A DNA stretch of 64,000 nucleotides from the NCBI GenBank assembly GCA_038049695.1, contig CP142453.1, positions 116,910,001-116,974,000 on the forward strand, given 5' to 3'. The notes beneath the pieces are model-generated. The model was not told where the DNA came from. It ran no database searches and saw only the letters and a program-made list of their open reading frames with translations. The translations under genes and the position numbers were made by a program. Below are positions 26,801 through 38,800 of this stretch, piece after piece; position 1 is the stretch's first letter; every line of letters starts with the position of its first letter. This DNA comes from Cinnamomum chago (Eukaryota > Streptophyta > Magnoliopsida > Laurales > Lauraceae).

Positions 26801-29800
26801 TTTGCTTAAAATACTATTCTTCATAAACTACATACCTCATGTCGTTCTGGACATGTGTAGCACCCGTCTCATGTAAATAATTTTTTCTGAATGACACTAG
26901 AGTTTCAGAAACATAAGCATTCACTTTATCTTTACACTTTAACCTTGGTTTCCCTCAAAACATTAATTTAGCCAGCTCTCTTAAAGATCACAATGTTTTA
27001 GGAGAAAGATGTGAACCAAGATATTCCTGTTATTGTTGTGATATTTCAAATATCGTCAGAAGTGAGAGTATCATGTTATTTACAATATTTTGATATGATT
27101 TACATAAACTCTGTATTTTATTTACATATAATTTTTAACACTTTCTAGTTTGTTTATATATATATTTGTATTTTTCTTTTTTTAATTTTTTTATTGCTAG
27201 GGAGGACTTCAACTCGTGCTTGGCATCCCCAAACAGCTGAGCTACAACCAAGGCCTATTTGAATTAATTTATTTGTATTTTAGATTTTTATTGAGATAGG
27301 CCCAACATTTTTCCGAGATGATAAATTTCGAAGAGCAAGATTTATTGCAGTGATTCAGTTGTATGTAGTTCTACATGGACGTGTGTTGGACATGTGTGCA
27401 AGGTGTCAGATGTGTTGGTGTCAAGAATGGCGGGTACTGGTCTGTGTCAGAATCACATAATCCCAAGCCTGACATGATAAGCATAAAACTTGGTCTAGAG
27501 CCCAGCCTAATTGAGCATTTTTCAGGCTTGAATTTGGCCTAGTAAGCAACAATTTATCCATGTATTTCATATATAGTGATGTATATTATCTGGAGGAAGA
27601 TTCAACTGAGAGTTGTCAAAGCAAAATACTTACCTTGATGTGGGGCCCACCTGAATGCATGCTAATTGTTGGGGTGGAGAGGTTTTAATGTGGGTTGAAG
27701 GTGCACCAAATATCACTATGGTCTTATGATCGTAATCATCTATTAAGGGCCCCAAATTTAACAGTTTTCACAAGAACATCTTCAACCATTAGATTTGGGC
27801 CCTTAGATGGTCACAGTCATGACATGGTGAGCTTGAATCTACAATGAAAGGATGAAACCTCTCCCTCCTCTCCTACATCTGAGATCAGAATGCATTTAGG
27901 TGGGCCCCACATCAAGCTCCATACTTTTGCTGCTGTTCTCTAGCTGGTTCGTGCCCAAATTCCTAAGAGTATACACATTATTATAATCCGGGTCCTGGAT
28001 TGCCCCAAACTGATGGGCCTTTGAACTTGACCAATTGACCGATGCCTAGCCTAATTAGTTATAAAGCCTGAACTTTTGATTCCTATGATACACACAAGAA
28101 TTAGTGGTCTAGGTCCACATGCAATATGGGATGGGCTAGGCATGAAGACATGAGCGGCTGTCCTGATCCTTACATTACTGTATACCTGGAAGTTGGAACC
28201 CTGGGGAGCCACTCCTGATGACAGATGCACTAGCACCCTAGCACACAGGAATTTTATGCTGTACTTGCAAAGTACCCATGCACCCAGGAATTAGAGGGTT
28301 CAGAAGTGATCACTCTGTGCTGACAGAGTTGATGGTCCAATGATCCAGACTATTGTTAAAGCCCCACCATGACTGGTCGATTCCCTATGAATATTTTGTA
28401 TTGGAAGATCCTTGCCGCTTAATTTTTTGGCCTTATGTGTTGTATATATTTTTCTTTACCTTTCATTAGTAGGCCAAAAATCAGATGGCTGGGATCTCCC
28501 AGTTTGGTGCATTTTCCATCCATGTTGAAAAAAGAAATAAATAAAAACCATGAGCTAAAAACCATCATAGGGGAATGTGGATGACCAACGTATCCTAATT
28601 GTATGAAATGTCACATCAGGACACTGTACTTATCCTAATGCATTTGGGACCCTATAGTTACATAACTAAAAAGATATTGGGATTTTGTATTTGAGTACTG
28701 ATATAAGATTAAACGTAGCTAAGAATTTCTTCTACTAGACCTCTATATGCAATGTTAAATACCACAATGTTCCATCGTCGCAATGTTCATCAAAATTCTT
28801 GTTTCATTTTTGTGTATTTTGTCTAGGGTTGGCTAACATGTAATGCCATTATACATCTATAAATTGTTTGAGAATCCCTACGAGTTCAAAGTGCATAAGC
28901 TTAATTCAGTTGTCCATAAATTGCTGCACAGCTTTATTGAAAGTTGAAAGAGCGTTCGGTTTCTTAAATATTGTACAAAAGCAATAAATGCGTTGGGCCA
29001 AATTGTGCATCATGTAAAGGGTGGCTCACACGTAATTGCTGCTGTGGTTTATTTGTAACATTGATCAAACTTAAGCTTCCTGAGCTTCCTTTATAATCTT
29101 GATAAATGAAGTTATATATGAAAATAATTTATCTACTCACAACCTTTTAAAAATCAGTTATTAGTTACTCGCCATCATGATAAATGTTTTCTGTTCCTAC
29201 TTTTTGGCACAGCTTTGTGATGGCTCCATTGTAGCATTTACGATTCTTCATAATGTAAATTGCAATCATGGGCTTATATATGTTACTTCACAGGTAATGG
29301 CTCATTTTCTACCTTGTATTATCCTTTTTTGGTTTATCAAAGAACACATTAGACAATAAATTTACTTGAGACAGTTCTTCTGTTTTAGGGTTTCCTGAAA
29401 ATTTGCCAACTACCATCTGCATCAAGCTATGACAACTACTGGCCAGTTGAAAAGGTGGTTGATCGATACTTATCCAATTGTCAGATTTATCCTTCTTTCT
29501 GTAAGATTGGCAGTCCTTTCACTGATTCTAATTTGTCTTTTTCTAAAATGCCAGATTCCTTTAAGAGGCACTCCACATCAAGTGACATATTATTCGGAAA
29601 AGAACCTCTATCCATTAATAGTCTCTGTTCCTGTGAGTGATTTCTTTTATTTGAATATAGATCTCACTCAGACGTGGTCATCACTATCATAATTTAGTGT
29701 CCATATATTTTTGAAGATCTCTTTCTTATCAAGATGAGTGAGCCTTACAAAATTCATTTTTCGATTTAATATTATGTTTGAAAAGAGTATGCCACCTTGC

Positions 29801-32800
29801 TTATTTAAAAAAAGTGGAAAGGAAAGGATGTTTATTTATTTGAAAACAATTCTTTTCTGACAGCATAATCCATCATGCTGTTTCATTCTTCTCAAGGGCA
29901 CACACTACTCTGGTTATAAATTTATTTAGACTAAAATAATGCTCTTGGTCATGTTTGGTTTTGAGTTTTGACCGACTCGGTTGGATTCCTTTTAGTGCTA
30001 TATTATTCTAGGGTTGTGGTTTAGTTTCTCTTCTTTTTTTTCGCTGACAGGTTGTTAAGCCGCTAAATCAAGTTCTTTCATCTCTGGTTGATCAAGAAGT
30101 TAGCCATCAGATTGAGCATGATAACCTTGGTTCTGATGATCTGCACAGGACCTATACTGTAGATGAGTTCGAAGTTCGCATTTTAGAACCAGAAAAATCT
30201 GGTGGGCCTTGGGAAACAAGGGCCACCATTCCAATGCAAAGTTCAGAAAATGCACTAACTGTGCGCATGGTGACATTGTTTGTAAGTTGACAAAACATTT
30301 TCTTTGTATTGGACAGATCTGAAACTACCTTACTGAATTATTACTTTCTGCGTTTGTTTGTAATCTGTACTTTGAAATTTTCTTTCAATCTCACATTTCC
30401 TTCCAGAATACCACAACAAAAGAAAATGAAACACTTTTGGCCATTGGAACGGCATATGTGCAAGGAGAGGATGTGGCTGCAAGAGGGCGTGTGCTGCTGT
30501 TTTCCATTGGAAAAAATACTGATAATCCTCAAAATTTGGTAAATAATAATTGATTATCTGGTTTGTTTTTTAAGAGGATATTACCCCATGCAAATCAAAT
30601 TCTGCATTAAATTCTTGGTTATTTTGCAGGTCTCTGAGGTTTATTCTAAGGAATTAAAAGGAGCTATCTCTGCTTTAGCCTCTCTTCAGGGCCATTTGCT
30701 GATAGCTTCTGGCCCTAAAATCATCTTGCACAAATGGACTGGTAGTGAGTTGAATGGTGTTGCATTTTATGATGCTCCTCCACTACATGTTGTGAGCTTA
30801 AATATTGTATGTTCATCTTCTCTTTCTTTTTTGTATCTGTCACGACCCAAATTCCGGATCGTGATCATATAACACTATTCACCATGCATTTATCAAATAG
30901 TTCTAGCAAGAAGGTAAGCATTTAAATCAAATCATAATTCCAATTAAATTATGAAAAGTCAATAACACCAATAATCTATGCATAATGAAAATCCTTATGC
31001 CATGACTGAGTCAAAATGTACTTAAGATCTTAAATAAATTCTCTAACAACTATTTAAATGTTTCTCGATCTCTCATTTCAGCCACGCATGCCAAAATCTA
31101 CGTGCTGAACGCCATCCTGTTTTGGCCCACCCGCGATAAGATTACCTGAAGGGGCAACACAACATCAGTATTACTGGTGAATGAATTTTTCTAATTACAC
31201 AAGCAGCATAAAACATAATATCACATGATCAACATAGTTGAATCAATATATCAAATACCATCAAAAGTACATCTATATACATATCAGTGCCCATGCACAT
31301 TACCACGCCTCAAAGGCCCATCGTATACATGTATACCGGTCACCATATCCCTATCTCATCAGACACGTCCACTAAGGACCAGCCAACTCAGTGGCCACTC
31401 ACGTCCACTAAGGACCAACCACTATAACGGCCCGGACACTAAGTCCAACATCCACATATAGAATCCAGTGTACAACATTTCTTTACCATGTTCACCTTTC
31501 TAGACATGTCATAACATTTCAATAATCAGAATTCAATTAATTATCCATAACCTACACAAATCAATAGTGTGGACCAACTCCTTACACAAATTACATGTCG
31601 CTGCCCCACTTCTATTCATGACTGGTAGTGACTGATGTAGGGGAGGCCCGCCTTTATTATAAATAGCAAATTACACAAGTTTACATAATCATGCCGACAT
31701 TCCAAGAAAACAGTCCATTCAATAATTTACATAAAATCTTCATTTAACTAAGTAGGAAGCTTTTGTTGTAACTGTATAAGATATCCAGGAACTATTCCAA
31801 TTGACGGATTCCATCCAAATCTCCTCTACGCACAGAGAAATAAAGGAAACAACAATTCCCTGAACTGTTTGTACCCAAAGTCCATGGGCTGTCCCAAGGT
31901 TATAGACTGCTTCCAGGCTTCAGGTACACACTCAGAGTCTAAAACAAGCAATCCACGCCTGAAATCATCTTGGTATAAGGTGCAGTGTGTCCCACTTGCC
32001 TAGAGCATGATTAGGCCTACTTTCTAGGTTGCCGAGGGATAGGCTTTACTCTTAATGGACTGGATTCACCATCAATCATCGTTACTGGCCCCACAGTCTT
32101 AGTAAATACAAATAAAAATAAGCCCCACAGTTAACAAAATTGAAGTTTCTGGATAACTGGTCAGATGGAGATCAAGCCACATGGGACCACCACCATTCAG
32201 ATCGTCCCTGAGCCTACTTCAAGACGTGGGGTCCTAATCTAGGGTTAACTTAGGTAGTGGGTCCCACAACAGTTATCGACCCAACACCCTTTTTCCGTCA
32301 ATTTCACGCCAGAAGTGTAAAAACCCATTGGATGATGGCCCAAACGGGGCCCACTTCCCTTGGGTACAGTTCCTCTTGCATCGACCATGAGTCCTCCTTT
32401 GGATCTATGGTTCAGATGCCTCATCTAGTGGACCATGGGGTCCCACAGCCCTCTAACTTCAATGAAACCATTGTCGTCAGGTCCCTGTTTTCATCAGTTG
32501 TATTCCCAATTCGATGGATGTTCATGGATTTTCACTCCAGGTGATTTATATCATTCAAACAGTCATTCATACACAATTCCTTGGTCCAAAGCATATTTTA
32601 AATCTATTCTATGGTTTAAGAAGATCCTTGTATACTTATCCATACAGAGTAATTGAATCATACACCATTATAATCATCTTGGTTAAGCCATCTAAATAAT
32701 TGGGAAGATCCACTCACCTTTGATACGTGATTGTTGCTTTTGTGATGTGAGGACGCGAAAAGGACATCCGATGATCGTCTTCCCACTGTTTGGCTTCTTC

Positions 32801-35800
32801 CTCCTCTTCCCCTGGACTCCGATGACCAAGTTCTCTTTCTCGGATTGTTTTCTCTCAAAAACTAGAAGATAATTTCATACTATGGAATGGTCAATGCTTG
32901 CCTATATATATACACAATAGAGTCCTATTCCTACTCTTATACTTCCTCTTCCTCTTTCTAATTAGAGTTGTCATACAACTCTTTCCTTTTCCAAAACTCC
33001 TCACGTGAGTCTCTTTCTTATTCAAAAATTAAACAAGGGGTCCTACCTGGGCCAAACTAATCCTGAGCCCAAGTAACTCAAGATTTTACAGTATCCTTAC
33101 AAACTGACTGTTGATGTTATACCTAAGTTTGAGAAGCTTTATGCTGGGTCCTATTGACAACTTGATATTGTAGTAAAAAACCCCAAGACCAAGGCTTGTC
33201 TCAAATTAATAAACTCGGGAGTCTGAGGTCGATCCACAAGGAATGGAACAGTAGAAATGCACTTTTCTAACCTAAACAAAATCTATAACAAGCCTAATAA
33301 AAACCATACAACTCATGGTCTCCGAATAAAAATTATACATCAATTACAACCCATTAAATTGAATAAAAAACTTAAAACTAAAAATAATCCTAAATCAAAC
33401 TACTAAAAATCAAAGTGCTGCAACACCACTATCCACATATTAAAATTAAATTAAAACAACCAATTGAATGCTGTAACACCCCGAATCCTGGAGCTCATCA
33501 GAACCCGGGGCATTACTATCAAGAAATCAAGATCACCACATAAATCAAGTTATGACAAAGAATTGAGCAATGCTTCTAATTTATTTAAGGAATCAATTTG
33601 AAAAGAAGAGAAAGTGATAACAAGTCTGCTAACAACAATTCTTAATCCAAAAAAAGAGAACAAGTTCAACATTATTCAAAGAAAACAATCCGTCTCTAAA
33701 ATCCTTTATATCATTTCAATACGATTGAAACGCTCTCTCATCAGCCTCGTAAATTGAAATCCAATGGCTGATCTCCAACGTTGCCAAGCTCCCCCAAATG
33801 ACCCGCACCTAAAGTGGGGAAACCACTTATCAGAAAACTGGTGAGCAATATTCTAAATACACGAATCACTTAATAACAAAATCCAATAACAGAAATAATA
33901 AGAAGAACCCATGAATTGATAATAGATGTCCTATAGAATTTCTTTATCATTTAATGAGATTTCATGTTCATCTCTTAGTTTTAGTAAGTTCAATATTCAC
34001 CATTATGGGTCCTTATAATTCCATTGAACTCCATCATGAGAGTTTCAGTGTTATCAATCCCTTCCAAAGGAAGTCTTTTCTATAAGTTATTCCAAACTCT
34101 TCCTTAGGAGATTGGTTCAATAATCACTGATTCAATCTCTGTCCACCGTATCACTCCGTACCCACAAGGGGTTCATTGATCAATCAATATTTTAGAGTAT
34201 CTGTCTGTACTGATGTTCCAAATACGGTGTCACTGTCTTGAACCATGTTTATAATAAAATGTCCTAATTGCATTAGGAAGTGCTCATAATTCTTTTATGT
34301 TTATTATGCATGTAGAAGAACTATTATAGAGTCATATTAATTATTTTGATGTAGGGCTAGTTCCACATAATTTGGTTTATATATATATATATATATGTAT
34401 GCCCCACTCCAAATTCAGAATTTGGTACCCGCCTATGTGGTACTATCCTTATACTTTAATACTAAGTATTCATTACAATTCCATTCATTCTTAAAAATTT
34501 CAGAAGTTAAAGAATGATCCTGGGACTTAATTATTTGTTTCAAAACCATGTACCATGGTTTAGGTTCCATAAACATATATCTATATGAGGTAACTCTAAG
34601 TCATACAATTAATCAGGGCCTTTACTAGAATTTTCAGAACCATGAACAGAATCTTAAATGGTTACCATTAGTTTATAATTTTTGTGATAGTAAAGGGTTG
34701 GAATGAAAATTTCTGCACATGATAAACATAAAAGGAATCTTTGAAAAAGTCAAGGAACAGCGTGGATCCATGTTGAAAATATTCAACAGAGCAACAGTAC
34801 TTTGCACAGTATCGTCATTCTCAAAAAAATAGTCTCACACCCCCAACACTTTGAAGAAAGAAACGGTGGGTCCCTAGTGGCCAGATCCACGTGGGTCTAG
34901 ACCATCCTGGTCGCCCAACAGGGACCAAGAAGATGGCTGGTCCTGATCATCGATCAGGTGGGCCAGTGGGTCCCACAAGTCTGATCGACTTTGTGATATG
35001 AAGCCACTGCCGTCAGAAATTTCTTCTTCTTCCCTGTTTATTCATCTTTCTACAAATTGTTTCAAGAGATGGAGTCCACACCAATATGGATTTTCCCATT
35101 CTATCATATCACATCATATAAGAGAAATTTCAGCAATTCGTAACGGTAAACAGTATTATTCAAACAGCCATTAACAGGTCCACACGTCAAGGCAAAGGGT
35201 GTTCAGATGGTGGGGCCCTCCATGGTCCAACCCACCTGGGACCTGGGCCACCTTGCTCGCCCATCAGGGGCCAAGCAAGTGACTGGTCCTGATCCTTGAT
35301 CAGGTGGACCAGTGGGTCCCACAACCCAATCCACTAAAAACCCAAAATTCCCAAAAATGCCGATGCAGGTGTTTTTAGATTTTAGATGAGGGCCAGATGG
35401 GGCCCAGTTCCAAATGGTTCCATCTCCGTTGTGGTCGCCCAAGGGTATGCTTCCAGATCCCTGGGACAGATCCATGATCAAGTGGGCCACATGGTCTCAC
35501 TATCTCAATCGACGGAATTTGTCTCTGTCGATTGGGTTAGAAATTCTAGATTTTCTGTCTTGATCTCCATCAAACTATCTCTTTTGGAATGGAACAATAA
35601 CCTGTTGTTTTACTAACAGGAAAGCCTTCATCATCTCATCAATCTAAGGAGTTATTCAATAACTAACCACAAATCTGATCTGAGGATTACAGATTTTGGT
35701 CAAACCCCTTTCAGATCTTCATACCAAGAAGAGAATGGAATTCTCTTCATTTGTTAGTGATCAAATTCCTTTCTCTTAGATCCTTTTGAGTATAATCATT

Positions 35801-38800
35801 ACTAGTGAAACAAAGATCCTTTTGAGTATAATCATTACTAGTGAAACAAACAATAAACCCATATTTCTTTGTATATTCAGAAATATTACTCACCTCCTCA
35901 TATAGCAGATTGTGGCACGGTTGATATGAGGTCTTGAGTATTGCATCCACTAGATCCTCCAGCTTCTCCCTCCCTGAGATCCCTCTTTGCTGCTTCCCAA
36001 GAAAATCCCTCTGCACTCCTTCCCAAGGATGAAAATATCGGTATCGGCGGGCGTATCGGCCCGCCGCCAAACCGATACGAAGCGGGCGATACGTAGCGTA
36101 TCGGAGATACGTATCGGCGTAGCGGTGCGATTTTAAAAAATCGCCAAAAAAATCTGAAAAAATTCCAGAAAATCCAGAAAATTGTAAAATGAAAGAAAAT
36201 GTGGTTCTTTTGCAAAAGTAAGTAAGAAAAGGGGGCGTATCGGTGCCCTCAATATATGATGTCCTGTATCGCTGTATAAATAGAAAATAATAGTAATGAT
36301 TAGTTTTTTCACATGTATTCATGTTTCTTAGTCATGTTAACTTAAAAAGTAATGAAAAGCTCATTAAAAAAAAAATTAGAACATGAAATAAAGGCATAAG
36401 AATTAAGAAGACTTAAGAGTTAGGTCATTAGTGAACATTGAACAATCAAATATCAATACTTCAGCATTCAAGGTTCAAATTCAATCAAGTGAATGAACTA
36501 TGAAGTGATCAACAATCAGCATTCAGCACCAATTTAGAAATGACAAAGGGAGTAGAGAGTTAGTGAAAGAAATAGGAAATTAGGAATACCTTGATCACCA
36601 CCAAAAGGGATTTGGGAGACACTTATATTCATACATTTGAACAATATGTAATGTAAACATCATGATGGTACTATTAGAGCCAAATATCAGTGTTTAATTG
36701 TTAGGGTCACTGTGGTGAGACCTAACCCTAAGCATAAAACTTTGGTGATCAAAATTAGCTTAATATGAACATAAACATTATATGTTGCATGCATTCATGA
36801 TAGATCATTCAATATATGAAAAGTACTGATAAAGAGGCCGAGCCCCGGAGGGCTGTCCGACGGCTCTTTGGGGCTGAAAGAGGTGAAAACAGCAACCATA
36901 GAGGGGAAGAGATGAAAGAGAAGGGTAAAAAACCCTAAAAAGTCCAAAAGGGGGGGTTTTATAACCCCCCCCCCCCCACGTGTATGGGCCGATACGGTAC
37001 GTATCGGCACGTATCGGCCGATACACTAAAGTATCGGCCGATACGCACCCGTATCGGCCGATACGGGTGCGATACACCCGTAGCGCCGATAAATTCTTTG
37101 TACCGTATCGGCCTTGGCCGATACGACCGATATATCGGCCGATACGCTTCGTATCGGCCGATATTTTCTTCCATGCTCCTTCCTCTCCTCTCCTCTTTTC
37201 TTTAACTCAAAATGAAACGATCAGAAACAATGCAGAAGGCAAATAAGGGTTCTTAAATTGTGTTTGGGATAAAAATTCGATCTCTAATATTTGGGAAATC
37301 TCCCTGGGTATCAGAACGGAAAGCTCCTCCCAAGGAGATGTCGTTCTAACAATACTATCTTCCCAAGGAGATGTCGTTCTGACAACCCAACAATAAAGGG
37401 ATTGCTATTGGGTTGTTAACAGGCCAGGATTAACCCGTGTAGTCTAACCCAACCCACATACCATATGGGTCGGACGAATATGGGCCTGATCTGGCCCAGG
37501 TTATTACAAATGCAATTAAATTGAATAAATTAAATTCCAAGGGTCCAGGATCCACTTTTTACCGTTAAATTAAGGTACGAATGGTTTCAGATCTCCCCTC
37601 TGAAATAAGGTGTCAATTTATTTCAGATAAAGGAACAAAAATAATGTATTTTAAACAACCAACATCAGAAATAATTATTATAAGTGATATTTGGCTCACT
37701 CAAGTTCTTTTGCATTTGCTCACAGGGAATTTAAGCATTTCATATAGCTATGAACGAAAATAAGGAATCAAAGAATTTATAGATTGAAACAAACAAATCA
37801 TTCCTTTCAAATTGAAATGGCTAAATACATAATTTTCTAATCCTGTCTATGCGCAAAAAAAATCAAAGTAAAAAAGTATCATCCTTCACCTAAGGAAAAG
37901 AAAATCACGCTTCCATAGAGTACATCTTCATCTTCTCTTCTTAAAAAATTTATTTCAATTACGCTCTTAAAAAGAAAAAAAATAACATAATGGAAAAGGG
38001 GGAAAGTAAAGGAGGGGGAAAAGGGGGATGGAGAGAGTGGCTTGGGCGTGTGAGGATGTGGGGGAGAGTGGTGTGGACGTCTTTTCTTGGGTTGGACGTC
38101 CCACCCCACCCTCTTTTTTATAATTTTTTTTAGAGAGAGTTGCTTGGGTAGAAAGAAAAGGAGGGAAAGAGGAAGGAAAGGGAGAGAAAATAGGAGAAAG
38201 AGAAAAAAAAAAGGAAAAATAGGAAGTCTTTCTCCAACTTGGAATTCTGGTTGCACATGCACTTTCCTAATTCATCTCATCTTCTCTTCTTTTCAAAAAT
38301 CTCTACGCGATCTCCACCATTGATCTCTTCTTGATCGATTCTCAAATTTGGAAAGTCTTCTATCTCTTTTGAAAATTTGAATCTTTTTGAATTTGAATCT
38401 CACATTTCTTGGGTTGCTAGTCTTCAAATTATTGCTAAAATAGAGTCCTCTTCAAATTCAAAAAGCTTTCAAAGCAGGGGAGGATTTTTCTCCAAAAAAT
38501 AAGTGGGCCCCACCTTGGACACCCCTCCATTGGGATTGACGCCCAAGGGAGGTCTTCTTCTGGTGGATTCTTCTTCTATCTCTGCACAATTTCCGAAGTA
38601 GGCTCCGCATGTGTCCCTCTATGTATTCCCTACAAAAGAAAATAATTAAATTAAAAATAATAATCTCACGCAGAAAACTATCATGCTTTGCATGGGACCC
38701 AAATGGACACATGAACTCATGCAAATATACCAGTTCACTCAAGACTTTGTGTACAATGCAATGGGTAAAAGAAAATTAATGACTTTATGTGTAAAAATGA

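Larger units (their letters stand above)
33472..37508 (+). mobile_element. Solo LTR, Tekay/Del-like family B, carrying a nested hAT element
   Basis: Begins TGTAACACCCCGAATCCTGG and ends CAGGTTATTACA. It is flanked by a perfect 5-bp duplication, AATGC, at 33467-33471 and 37509-37513. The full length is 4,037 bp, or about 2,877 bp after removing the nested hAT and one copy of its duplication. The interior has an imperfect internal duplication (34870-35000 against 35205-35340, both with GATCAGGTGG and GTGGGTCCCACAA). There is no gag-pol and no second LTR, so recombination to a solo LTR followed by, or preceding, the hAT insertion is inferred. Confidence 0.87.

Noticed and set aside
35747..36322. 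191-codon minus-strand frame across the LTR and hAT border
   Set aside because: It spans the junction of two nested elements and the 36-bp tandem duplication, repeats a segment because of it, and has no recognisable domain.
36985..37165. GTATCGGCCGATAC array as a satellite or CRISPR-like repeat
   Set aside because: Units are not regularly spaced and there are no unique spacers of constant length. The array is bounded by matching inverted ends and an 8-bp duplication, which makes it part of a hAT element.
37879..38262. 127-codon minus-strand frame with Phe/Leu/Pro-rich protein
   Set aside because: It is the translation of a simple purine-rich tract (GGGAAAGG, GAGAGAG) in an intron; composition explains the open frame.
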